Of a stretch of 64,000 nucleotides of DNA, positions 49,946 to 62,275 are shown in pieces; positions within the stretch are counted from its first letter, which is position 1, and the number at the start of each line of letters is the position of its first letter. The notes under the pieces are model-generated. The model was not told the DNA's origin. It made no database searches and was given only the letters and a program-made list of their open reading frames with translations. The position numbers were made by a program, and so were the translations under genes. The stretch is from Plecoglossus altivelis. Taxonomy: Eukaryota > Chordata > Actinopteri > Osmeriformes > Plecoglossidae. The DNA is taken from contig BROE01000003.1 of assembly GCA_036571765.1 (NCBI GenBank), positions 6,200,570-6,264,569 of the forward strand, in the 5' to 3' direction.

Positions 49946-51457
49946 TGACAGTATTTTGATGGTCAGAATACCAGGCATTGCTAGTTAATAGTGTAATAGT
50001 GCAATAATAGAAAGCAACACATTAATTTCCAAAACACAGTGCAACAATAATATTACATCAGAGATAACATGTGGATCTTCATATGACATTGATATTTTAC
50101 TAGCTCATCAGATAGACACTTAAATAAAGCCAACCTCTTTCTGTACTGTTATATCCATCACACACTGTAATGGGTTCCTTTATGTTCAGTCCTACAGTAA
50201 GTGGTCTGTGGAGTGGTGCGTGCCCTACGTTTCAATGCAGCATGGTTTCATGTGTGAAACAATATGAAAGTCAAACCTTATTTTGTGCATGCGTGTGTGT
50301 CTCTGTGTGAATTCAGCTGCTACTCCACAATGGCCTTGGATTTAGATTTTATATCGGATACATGTATGTAAAAAAGTATATAATATATTTAAGTATGAAA
50401 ACTAAACAAAAACAACTACAAATGTATACATCATACTTTCAATAAATAACTTAAATGAATAGTCAGTCGTAAATGGAATACAAAGAAGTGAATGTAAGTT
50501 TAAATTATTCTGTCATGAGTGACAGTGGTGGTGTGACTAGGGTACCCGTTTTTACGACTTGGGAAATAGTGAATGTCACACAAAAATCCTGCTGCCTTCT
50601 GAGTGATAGCACTGTCTCTGTGGCATGTTTGCTGCAAATGTCCTAATGTCTGCTGCAAATGTCCGCAGCAAGCACACATGCTTGCAAATACCAATTGTGG
50701 AACATTAAATAAGAATATGAGCTACCGCTATCGTTTTTCGTGAAATGTCACAAGTATATAGGGATAGTAGAATATCAAATACCTTACAGTACTGCAGTGA
50801 ACAACTGTCCCTCACAAACATTCAGTCCCACCCCAGACATCATGTGTCAGCAGTGATACTGTAGTCTGTCTACCAACCACACAATGTACTGGACACCTGT
50901 TTTCACTTAAACAACACACCAGAATCCACTTACTTCAGCCAATAAACACGAAGCCTGTTGAAATGGTGTACTGTCAAAGTATAAGCAATCAGCTCACAAT
51001 TTTCCCTCCTAAGTTCAAGAATGTTAATCATTTTCCACTTTTAGTTGAGAGCTTTTAGAAAGTGTAGACTTTCATAACAACGGGCTTCTGTTCAGCAATC
51101 TGGGAGGAGACACAGCTGGAGATGTGACAGACTCCTAAACTCAAAGGATTAAACCCATTCATGATGATATTTGGAAATTGGACTTGCAAGTTAGAACAAT
51201 TAAAGGACACATTCAAGAAGACTTTTACATTAGGAGAGAGATCTAGTAGTTGATCATGCGTTAGCTGGATCAATGACTTTGCCAAAAAAATGTATCAGGT
51301 AAAGGTATAGGTCTTTGTAATGATGAAACTATTGCTACTGAATGCCACGTCCTGACTGTCTTTTACATTACTTCTCCATTCAACAAGCAAGACCAGACAC
51401 AGCGCAACAACGATCTGGAAAAAATTTATCACCGAAATTGAAAAAAAAAGTATTAAT

Positions 51458-51700
51458 TCATGGATTACCAGAGAAAATTGCTAACACGTGAATTTGCTTT
51501 GTCGGAACAAGACCCACATGTTCAAACGAGAAGCAGCAGCGTAGCCCCATGTTGAGTCGTTCCATGAGTGGTGCCCTGCTTTCATCTCCGCTGCCTCGGT
51601 CCGCAGCCAAGCAGTACAGGGCCTGAGGTTCTTCTGCGCTCACGGGCTCACCATCAGAACTATCATCACTCCTGAACGAGTCTGAACACTACTGTCTCTG
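51458..51700 (-). other. Unassigned minus-strand ORF, acidic N-terminal half
   Basis: Open on the minus strand after a TAG near 51.69 kb to a stop at 51458. The stretch SDSFRSDDSSDGEPVSAEEP is Ser/Asp/Glu-rich, and the block is more GC-rich than its surroundings. No start codon in good context, no clear splice sites and no family recognised. It could be a decayed exon or chance. Confidence 0.15.
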
Positions 51701-52949
51701 TACACACTGCGCCCATGTGCATTTCTGAGTTCTTAGTTGTTGCCCAGATGCCCACAAAATGCTGTGAGTTGGTAAAGATGGCCTTCAGGGTTAGCGACAG
51801 TCATTGCAAGCAGGCAATTAAACATTTGAATACTTCTCAAAAGTGGAATCGAAAAAACACAGTTTAGGGTCAGAATTGCCAAACCTCAAGTGACTATAAT
51901 TATACACTTGTTTACATAAGTATTGCAATGTCATGTTGACGAATTAATGGGGACATTATTTCACTAATGACCCAGCTAAGAGGTTAAGTGCCAACAAAGT
52001 GTGCATACAATGGTCAAAGTGATGTATCATGTACACGCACGTTCAACACACAGGCATGCACAAACGCTCACACACACAAGAAAACAAATAGCAATGACAT
52101 TTTGTGTCAAAATAAACGGCCCTCAATCTCAATAGTCAAAAGGCTCCTTATGCGTCCTGTCTGCCCTGTAAATACCAACCATATTGATCATGGTTGTATA
52201 AAAGGGACCTAACTCCATCTGAAGGTGTGGACCCCATCCTGGCTAATCCCAATGCCACTGAGAATGGAGAAGGATTAAGAGTTTAACCCTTCTGCCCCCT
52301 GAGGATGGTCCTTTATAGATAGAGTTCCATTTTGGATGGAGGGAGAAAAGGAGCAGCCTTGGCCTGTCTCTGCTGGGGCTCTCCGCTCTTCTATTGTCTC
52401 AGTCTGGCCAGCTGTCAGTGTTTCTGGAATGAAGAGATGAACCAGGAGCTGTTGAAGAACCCCTTCTGGTCCCTGTGTTTGCTGAGACCCTTAGTGTGAA
52501 CAGTCCATGACTCCAGGGCAACAAGGAGGTTTAACATGCATAAAACTCCTTTTTCATCTTCAAGTGAGAGCCTTTTAGTCCAAATCGAACAAAAGCAGCA
52601 TTATTTACATATTTGCTGCTTGGGTTTGGGCTGGTCTAAAACAATCTGTTTGGATAACTAGTCTGTAATACTTTACTGATGTTAATCTGAAGACTCTGCA
52701 GATTTATCATTTTTAAAGTGATCAAGATATCCCTTAATGGAGCCTTGGTATCTCCTTCCATCAGATAGCTAATTTATAAAAATATGCGCCAACACAATCT
52801 GCCCTCAAACTATTTGATCAAACAGATGAATCCCCCAAAGAACATCTACAGGAATATAGATATGGAAAACAGATTAGGCCTTCATTAATCATACACTTTT
52901 TGGGCAGGAGTCCAAACATAACCAGCTAGAAGGAGAAGGACGGGTAGAG

Positions 52950-52950
52950 G

Positions 52951-52987
<37 letters not shown>

Positions 52988-53028
52988 TAGAGAGTGAGAG
53001 AGAGTGAGAGAGAGTGAGAGAGAAAGAT
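52950..53028 (+). repeat. (GA)n with (GAGAGAGT)n extension
   Basis: Pure GA at 52952-52980, seven G, then AGAGTGAG units. Purine-rich sequence continues to about 53185. Confidence 0.9.
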
Positions 53029-53940
53029 AAAGTGAGGTAAGAGGAGATGCAGAAAAAGAGAGATAACCAGAGTTAAACAGACATAGAAGGAGAAGGGAGA
53101 GATAGAGTGAAAGAGACAGAAAGATGAGACAGAAGAAATAAATAGAAAAATGAGAGAATGAGAAATAGAGCGAGAGAGAAAGCTGGCTGGAAGCCACCAC
53201 CACTATCTGGTACATGACACACCTGCACTGCATTTTATGAGTGACGAACCGGGACTGGGGGTGTTCAGCAGAGCGTCCTCCCCGCCCTGCCTCACAGCTG
53301 GGAGCCTAGGTGGTCTGCTTCCCCACACCTGCCACCCTGGATGCCTGGCCACAGCTGCTGCACATCCACGACACGGCTGCTATGCAGAAACAGACCTGTC
53401 GGCTAGTTAACACCATGTTTTAACAGCTTTGTAGCCTGAGAGGTATTCCTGTGGTATTCCATGCTGTTCATTCACAGCTTCGAGGGCTTGAACTGACTGA
53501 TGGATCAAAATACTGGGCTGATAAGAAAAGTGATGATGTGTTGGGGGTGGGGGGGCGTCATGAGGCTGGGTTGAGCAGTGAACTCCTTAATAAAATGTTT
53601 AACATTTCCTTTTATTGCCATGTAATTGGAGCGATCTTCCCCTAAGTCCCAAGCCTCTTCCAGTTCCAGCTCCCGGCGATTTCTCTATACCTGGAGATCC
53701 ACGTGAGCTGGCAAGCTGAGGACGTCCATGCTTAGGTTCAGTGTACAGACATCTTTGAACCCATTTATATATATTTCCTCTTTCCCAAGACCAAGACAAA
53801 GAAAGTCTTTGTTTCTAGCTTTAGTCACCGTTGTTTTTCAGGAGTTGCATTGATTGAGGAGAGGATGAGACTCAGCAGTCTGAGGGTGAGGTTAGTCCAT
53901 GTCATGTGGTTGAGTCAGCTAGGTAAGTGGTACTGTATGT

Positions 53941-54115
53941 ACGTGTGTGCATTAGTGTTTGATGATGTGCGTGTGTGTTTTGGAGTGCCTGGGCCTGTGT
54001 GTGTGTGCGCATGTGTGTGTGCATGTGTGTGCATGTGTTTGTCTCTCTGCGTATCTGTGTGGGTGTGGGTGCCTCAGTGCCTATGAGTGTGTGTGGGTCC
54101 ATGCCTTACACACAG
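53941..54115 (+). repeat. Interrupted TG-rich stretch
   Basis: GTGTGTG, GCATGTGTGTG and GTGGGTGTG units over about 170 bases, old and diverged. Confidence 0.75.
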
Positions 54116-56164
54116 GTGTACAAGCCTGTGTGGTTGGGGGCCACCTGTTTTCCCGGTGGCTGTCATGGTGGTGGGGGCCTCCTGGATGTCCACACCCATC
54201 ATGACCTGAGACTGAGTCCGGCTTTTAACACCTGGGAGAGGACAGATTCCACCCTTTGATGCTGTGAAAGACAAGGTCAGGAATGACTGGAAACTCATTC
54301 TCACCACCCTTTCTTCCCCACCTCTTCTCACTCCTTAGTCAGTTGGGTTTGGCTACCAAGGAGAAAATCAAATGTGGTCTGAATTGAATCAGGACAGGCA
54401 CTGAAAGGTTCAAAAGATGTAAAGTATAGGGAGACACACTCAGACGAAACCGTAGTAAAATTCTGGGAGAAGCTTGTGTCCAGATTTCTAAGACAGTAGA
54501 GGAACTTATCTGGCCTAATGTTTTTGGCAACTCAAATACAATATGAAACAGACCTGGATCACAAGACAAACTTTCTCTTTTTAGTTTCGATAATGTCACT
54601 TTCGACCAAATGATACTGGCTTCAATTCTGCTGGACTTGACTGTATTCGCTTTTGATACCAGGTACCTCTGCAGATGGTAGCCCCTTATAAGTAGCCAGT
54701 CATCATAGCAATGTGGCATTAAACTACTTTGATGCCCTTGTTTTTCTAAATACTTTTGTTTGCATTTCTTCAGCTGGCAATGGCCAGGGTTGGTGGGTTG
54801 CCATTTAATTAAGTATTTCAGTGACTTGGAAAAGAAACATTACTTTAGGTATTGTACCATCTTTAGTACAAGGGAGTAGAGTCTGGTTCCATGCTGGTCC
54901 CTTGAGTGGAAAAGCATCACAATAGGCTGACATGTGCTTGCTTGGTGCACCTGAGCTCCCCTCTCCCAGCTCTACCTAGCCCCCTACCCCAGTCCACCAA
55001 CATCCTCCAGCCTCCCCCTGCCTCTGCTAACCTCACCCAACCTTCCCCAGTCAATGCAGTGTAACCAGAGTGACTGTGTGTGTTCTCTATTTGTCTCTGT
55101 GGATCAAATGTCCCAGGGACTGCTCTGTTCATCACCAGGCCTCCTTATAAGGCCCGAGCAGAGGGAGCACAGCCCTAACCAGGCCCTATTAACCCCTAAC
55201 TTCCCTCTATTTACATAGGCTCCGAGCTGTGTGCACACAAGCGTGGAAAAGCCTACCCCATCAGACTTGCTTGATTTACTCCAGGGCTTTATCTTTCAGT
55301 TGGCATTTTTTCAGCTCGGTTCTGTCCCCCATCACAGCCCTCCAGACCCACCAATCTATGTGCTGGAATAATATAGTCAGCTCTGCCAGTCAAATCCGAC
55401 AGTCAAGGATTGAGATTACGCCACTGTATCGAGTGCATTTCTTCCTGCATGCCATGGTGTTCGTTTGGAGAAAACATTTTCAGTCTTGCTTAGAATGCTT
55501 CTGAACATGGTACAGTGTGTGGTTCAGCATGTAAACATGGTGTGAAATGTAAGGGGAGTGAGTCAGTGCCAAATACTTTGGAAAGTACAACTCCACATTT
55601 GCTATCAATAAAAAAAGGTTTTATGACTGATCGAAGTTATATTCGCCTGTGTTACGATAATGTTAACAAAAGCAATGACACAGTAATGGCAGATCAACAC
55701 CCATGTTGGGACTACAGTAGACACTGCCGTGTCCTTCACTGATAAAAAAAGAAAGAATTTCTTGGGCTAAAGGGCTGTTAACCTGAGGCCAAGGGTTCAA
55801 CTGTCTTGAAAAAGGTAATATGCTTTTTTTCTGAGATTCAGCCACGTGACCACTTGAGTAAACATTTATTCAGAGCATACCTTGTGCGAACAGTACTCTT
55901 ATTCAGTCCAACAGTCTCCCCAAGTCCCTTTAAATATCTTTCCATAACTCCAGAAAACATGTCTTTGTATCCACATTCTGAATTGGAAAAGTTTGAATTT
56001 ACTTGTTTCTGGTTGAACAAGATTATTGGAATGTTTCTGCAAATCAGAAAACACTATCAAATTTTGATAAGTTCTTCTCAGCTTCCACACCACTCGAACA
56101 GTGTAGTACATAAAGCGGTGTGACATTTTCCGATGTCGCCCACACATAGTGTAATATAATTAAA

Positions 56165-56330
56165 TGCTTAGACATGCTTATTTTATTAGCATGTCGCTAA
56201 TGGAAGTTACCCGTAACAGGATTTCTGTGGTGCTAGAGCAGCAGCTCATTTGCATAGCTTTTAGGTTTTAATTATTGCAGAGCTCTGTCTGGCCTGAGTC
56301 AATTATAAATGATGTATGGTTTTATGTAGG
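56165..56330. promoter_or_regulatory. Candidate conserved non-coding element
   Basis: A complex, repeat-free AT-rich block with an octamer ATTTGCAT (56248-56255) and a homeodomain-type core TAATTA (56269-56274) within 30 bases. This composition is typical of developmental enhancers, but conservation was not tested. Confidence 0.2.
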
Positions 56331-56902
56331 ACTGGGTGCTGCTATTCAGGAACAGCCATCCATCAAACTGACAACTCGTCCACTTAGTTCCTCAAACAAC
56401 ACTAAAAACAAGATCATGAGATCGGTTGACATGGCTGCCGAGGACACATTCAAACTTGATGACTGGAAAGAAAGTGGCATGAGAGAAGATTTGTACCTGT
56501 TTTGCATCGGTGAAGCCTTACATGTTTTTTTGTTTTGTTTGCTATGTTTGAGAGGTATTTCAATGCTTTCCACACAAAAAGGATTGACAGTGTCAACTGG
56601 GAGTGTCGTGGATGTCGCTTGCACACGTATTTATTTTCTAAGTGTGAGTAATGACCGTCAGAAAAGACATGTTGAACTGTAGTTGTTGAACTGTAAATCC
56701 GTTGTTTACCTCCTCAGACAATAGTACAGTGTAAAGTTTTGTTTGGCCACACACTTGTTCATTTGAGGCTGGCTAGTTCCTTGGTTTGTCCGTTTTAATC
56801 CCCTGTGTGACTCACCTGCTCAGAGGGAGGCCTTGCCATAATCTCCTCTTCACAGCCACAGATAGATGCACACACACCTGGCTTTAGGCGATTGAATGGG
56901 AC

Positions 56903-56905
56903 TGT

Positions 56906-56936
<31 letters not shown>

Positions 56937-56946
56937 GGGGGGGGGG
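56903..56946 (+). repeat. (TG)n followed by poly-G
   Basis: TG units with one TATG interruption run into 11 G. Confidence 0.9.
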
Positions 56947-57376
56947 TGGAGTTAGGCTTACATTTCCTTCACCCCCCAAAAAAGAAGAATATTTCACCTA
57001 TACTTAAAAGATTGTACCCTGCTTTGCTTTATCAAAATATACCTCATTTATCCCTCTGTCTAGAAACCCCTGGTCATCTTGTGTTGTCAGAGATGAAGTC
57101 AACCTTTATCACAAATCGATTGATTCTTGAATCTCATACAATTTATCAAGTCAACAGAACCATTTATTCACAATTCCCATGCTATTGATACCTGAAAATC
57201 TGTCCATAGCTTTAGACAAAGATTATTCATTAAAAACATTATACTGTGTCCATGACTAATCTATTCATGCTGTAAAGGTGTATTGCTATGACTGGGAATC
57301 CAGCCATGGTCAACTAAAGGTCTCAGACGGTGCAGATCATGAGAATGTGGTGTCGGGCAGAAGAGAATCAGACCAG

Positions 57377-57463
57377 TGTGTGTGTGTGTGTGCATGTGTG
57401 TGTTTGCGTGTGAGAATGCCTGGGTCAGTGTGTGTGTGTGTGTGTGAGTACGTGTGTGTGTGA
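57377..57463 (+). repeat. Interrupted (TG)n microsatellite
   Basis: Three blocks of GTGTGT separated by GCATG, TTTGCG and GAGTACG type interruptions. Confidence 0.85.
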
Positions 57464-57819
57464 TGAAACGTGAGGGAGGCGCACAGGGAGCCATAGCAGC
57501 CTGTGTAACCAAGGATACCAAGGCCTACCGCGCCACTGACCTCTCCCCATACAGCATCCTCATAAAGTAGGAAAATCATCTAATCATTTTGAGTGTCTAT
57601 TACTGTGTAATATAGACTCAGTATGGGATTTCATTCACAATTTCATGTGATTGCAGACAAAGAGATTGACTTGAGGTGGCTCAACCTCTTGCTTTCCCTC
57701 TCCAAAGTTACAACACCAGTCGATTGTAATTTCACTCAGACAAACATGAATATGACCAATAAGCCAAAGCCCTTTCTCCATCAGATAGTGGAGGTTGCCT
57801 CTGTTTTCTGAGGAGGCCA

Positions 57820-58090
57820 TTTTATGATGCTGGATTTACGAGGCCCCGGTCGATGTTCTTCGATTGGGTGGTGGGGTGGAGCTAGGTGAAAAGGCGAGTT
57901 TGTTTCTTTGTGCAGTTTGTAACCAGTGTGGCCCTGGGGGTGTCTGGGTAATTACTGGCAAGTCATGAAGCCAAATGGAATGTTTACTCTACCCGGGGGT
58001 CAGCTCTGTTATGGGAGCACTCTCCAAAGCTCAACTAGATGTGCAGCAAGCCCACTTTGTTTTTGTTGTCCCTCTTTAAAAGCTAATTAG
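57820..58090. promoter_or_regulatory. Candidate conserved non-coding element
   Basis: About 270 bases of balanced, repeat-free sequence containing GGGTAATTACTGG and AAAAGCTAATTAGCC, each with a TAATTA or CTAATTAG core. Flagged by composition only. Confidence 0.2.
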
Positions 58091-58211
58091 CCTTTCACCA
58101 TATCCCATTTAAGACTTTTAGTATATGTACGTTTTATTGCTTGTAGATGGTATCGTTGCCACTGAATGTAGGTGGGTGTGTCATGTTAAAAGCATGAGGA
58201 ATCCTTCATTT

Positions 58212-58213
<2 letters not shown>

Positions 58214-58296
<83 letters not shown>
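58214..58296 (+). repeat. (CCTG)n tetranucleotide repeat
   Basis: About 20 perfect, uninterrupted CCTG units (83 bases). It generates the Cys-Leu-Pro-Ala and, on the minus strand, Gln-Ala-Gly-Arg open frames. Confidence 0.97.
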
Positions 58297-58297
<1 letters not shown>

Positions 58298-61200
58298 ATC
58301 AAACCTTTACCAGTTGGGTCATCGAGAAAGCAAGCACACAAATATTTGACTTCATATTCTTTTACCAACACCAAAAGTATCATGTTAAACAACCATGCCA
58401 TGAAACATTCTTGTTTGTAAATGGAACAAATGTCACAAGTCCAGTCCTGAGAGTATGATATCAAACCTTTGCTGCTGTCACTGCGGCCTGACCCCAGGCA
58501 TTTGACCTCTGACCCCAAGGCAGACTCTGAGTTCACTGACTGGTGAACCTTGCGACTGGGAGGACAGGCCTCCATGATTGGAAACCAGGCAGACAGCCCA
58601 AGGGCTAAGAGAGGCATTAACTTCCCACCAAGACTTAACCATACAACCCCCCTTATGTACATCTCAAGGCTACCACAGGAACCACATTCACACATGTGGA
58701 ATGACAGTTGAGACTGTGGAGAAAAGAGAAAATGCCATTTAATTAGAAAAATAATTTTTCTGCAATGCACGTGAGGTCAATTGCATGTTGGGATTCGAGA
58801 GCTAGTCTGATTTCTATTGAACTACAACTCTTAACTGACCCCTTCGATTCAGGACCCCTGAACTTATGTCACTGGTGGAGATTTACGCTGGCTGGAGCAG
58901 AATCCCATTGAGAAAGCAGAGGAGGATTTTTTACCTGACATAAAATATAGGGGAATGTCCTAAGGGTGGGAGTAGGACCCTGAAAACATCTCTTCTTTTC
59001 CAGTGATAAATATTCCATGAGAACAGGCCGAGGCATGTTTTAGTGTTCTAAATTTAAGAATTCAAGATTCATTTTTCAGTCTAACTTGAAGCTGTAAATG
59101 TGGTGTTCTGCGAGATGTGACGGTCTATTCAGAGAGTGTTAAAACGATCTTGTTTCCTGCTCTGAGTTGCTGTTCTTGGCCGTAAACACACTGCCACGTC
59201 CAAACTCAAGTCTGCGCGGTCATAATCTCTTTTCCCCTCACTCCAATTTGGCTTTAGTGTCAACTGGATTCAGTCACTCTTCCAATATGGGGAACCCAGA
59301 AAACGTCTTCATTGTGGGACATCCTATCTATATCTCATTTGAGTAAATGCTTCAGTGTTCTTTGTGGGTACTTTGAACGTTGCGCTGCACAATGCTCAAC
59401 ACATGCCTCTTGGATGGTGTCCTAATGTTAGCCATGTGTTGTGGTGGTTAGAGCATTGTGGGATACCATGCATCCGCCCTGATAAATTGCATATTTGTCA
59501 AGAAAACTCTGTGCTTTATGTGTCTCTCGTCATCTCCTCATGTGATGTCATAGCCTGAGTCACTGTTCCCTCTGTAAACAATCACCCATCAAAATGAGAA
59601 AAATATGGGAAAGCAACATGAATGCTGTGGAGAGATATAATCTACTGTATTTCAGTTTGTGGAGGTATAGGGGAAGTGAGATAAGTACAGTAGCAACCAG
59701 CACAGGGGATTTGGTGAAAGCCCCTCTTGTTGGCTAGCCTGCAGTCAGAGCCCCTTGCGATGGAGATGCCTGCAGGGATAGCAGTCCTGCTTCCCACCAC
59801 AACAAAGGTCCTAGAGACCTCCTGTTTCCGGGCCCATACTGGAGAGCACCACACCAGACATCCGCTGGAAACGAAGCTGTGAATCATATCAAGATTCTCT
59901 CAAAGAGAGGAAGGGAGGAATGTCATGGATTTCAGCTTTTCCACATTCAGTTTCCCCAACGTTCTGCGGATAGGCGAGCACTCAGTAGCCTCAGGGAGAG
60001 GAGGAAGAAGAAGAGATATGAGAGCCGTCAAGAAAAAGACACACGCAGCGTGTTGTCGTTAGGTCTGGTCGAGGCCTGCCCTCCAGTAAACATCCTGTTA
60101 CAGTGAAACAGACTTGTGTGACCTCAGACTGTGAATCGCTCCATCTTTCGAACTAGTGCAAACGGAGGAGGATGAGTTGTTTTGAAACTCTGCCTGTGTC
60201 TGGGATGGCTCTGCGGCGCCTAGATTCTGTCCGTTGGTCGGTACAGTGCATCTCTCTGGTGTGAGTCTTTCATGTCATCCTCACTTTCATAGGGGCTATC
60301 CCTGGGTGATCCGGACTTAAACATGGGCACACATGATGTCAGAGCACATAGATCGGCAGAACTCTGTATGTCTCTGTTTTCTCTCTTCATCATCGGTATG
60401 CCAATTCCCTCCCACAACATGCTGGTGGTGGAAAACAAACAAATGACTTCATGGGAGTGATTAATAGGTTTTCTTTCTATTCTCACTCTGGTATTTCATT
60501 TTGGGCCACTGAAAAGACGCTAATGCTTTTTATCTTATTCTCACAACAACAAGTGTTGCTGTGTGGAACCTATCCAGAGCCCCCCAGAAAAGTAGAGTAG
60601 TGTGGGTGGTGGCAGAGGGAAGGGGTGAACCGGCTGACAGGACCATGTCAGCATGGAAGCAATTGTAAAAACTCCTGCTCCATCTATGAGCCACAGCAGC
60701 ACAATTCAGGTCAAGTTGGCACATACAGTCCTTTAAGAATCTCGGATCTTGGACAGTCAGCCTGGGGGACGAACTGCCAAGCATAGCCATACGTGTAAGG
60801 GAATGACACATCCCGTTCACATCAAACGTCTGAAGGTCTGGGACCGTGGCTAGGATGTGCCAGGGCATGCCAACTGGTTCCTACTGACCTCAGAGGCTTG
60901 GTCTGATAATGTCACAGAGATTGCATGATCAGAACAACCTGATGAGTGTTCGACACACATTGTGAAATGGGCGAGACCAAGCAATGTAATTTAATGAGGT
61001 AATGCTTTCATGATTTCAGGGAAATTGTAAGCAGAGAAGACTAGGTGAGGGCGTCGCGTTATGTACATTTGAACAGATGGCAAAATAGCAAATGTAAATT
61101 GTGTATTGTCCGAGAGGTAACGGATATAAATGTACCATTGGCAAGGTGACAAATATAAGTTCGTCGGTTCAGAAGTGTAATTAATGTAATGAATGGGAAG

Positions 61201-61750
61201 TCTCCTGCATCATCGCCCAGGCAACACTCTGATCAGGAATGCTATTTCACTTCCCCACCTTCTGTATTTGACTGTAATTACAGACCTCGATATTTCCTGA
61301 CCTGATTTACTGTGCCAACAGAGCAAAAAAGCACCCTTGTGTGTTTGAGGCCATGTTCGGACAGCTATCTAACCCGCCCTATCCCACATCTGCTCAGTAA
61401 GGGATTAGGAAGCATGCGTTTAAATAAAGTTTTTAAACTTTGTAGTGTTTGTTCCCCTCCATGCCACATTAGTTTAAACTTCATACTGCACAGAAGAGGT
61501 GCATAGGGTTCTGGCCACTCAACATAATTGAAAGATGTTGAGTATCAAATTAATGGCCTTAATCCAGGTGTGTGTAAGTAAACGTTCTTTTTTTCTGAAA
61601 TTCCATGACTTGAGAAAACACTTTTTTGGGGGCACCTTGTGAAGGTGGGGGAAGGTAAACACAGTGGAATGAATGCAAGGCCTTAGAGCAAGAAGCAAAG
61701 ACGCTGACGAGAGCCAGAGACCAGAGGCCTGTGCTAATCCACAGCAACTA

Positions 61751-61885
61751 CAGCACACTCACACACATGCTTACTCACACACACATGCAAATAGAGTCTT
61801 GCAAATACACAATTGCACATATGTGCACATGCACACACACACATGCGCCAACAAACACATGCACACACATAATATACACACTCAT
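61751..61885 (+). repeat. Interrupted (CA)n stretch
   Basis: CACACATGC and CACACACATG units with many interruptions over about 135 bases. Confidence 0.75.
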
Positions 61886-62200
61886 CAATGCTGTAGTAGC
61901 TGTTTCAAAAGATGTGGCAAACCATATGAAATGCCAATAGAATCTGAATTACCAGTGAACGCACCTGATTTCAAACAGAAACATTTGAACAAGACAAGAC
62001 TGCAAACAGGAAGAGAAAGAAAGTACAGCCTAAAACTGTGATAAATTGAGAGATGAGTTTCACCATTTCCCAGCATTCGAGGATATGAGCATCTGTTGAT
62101 AGTTTTATGGTTCCTGCAGCGTGCCAGCAAGGTGATGTAGAGATGATGACACATACAGAACATGACATCCCGATTATCTGTAGGATGAAGTCATGAAACC

Positions 62201-62275
62201 CTTCCTCAACCATCCAACCATTCCAGACTATTCCCAACCATTATAGAACATTCCCAACCCTTCCAGAACATTTCC
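62201..62275 (+). repeat. 20-bp minisatellite, three to four copies
   Basis: Variants of AACCATTCCAGAACATTCCC repeat with few differences. No function apparent. Confidence 0.75.

Noticed and set aside
50629..50665. Two-copy 21-base repeat with GCTGCAAATGTCC
   Set aside because: Too short and only two copies; ordinary local duplication.
58210..58770. 186-codon minus-strand open frame
   Set aside because: Its end is a translation of the CCTG repeat (Gln-Ala-Gly-Arg). The remainder has no recognisable protein character.
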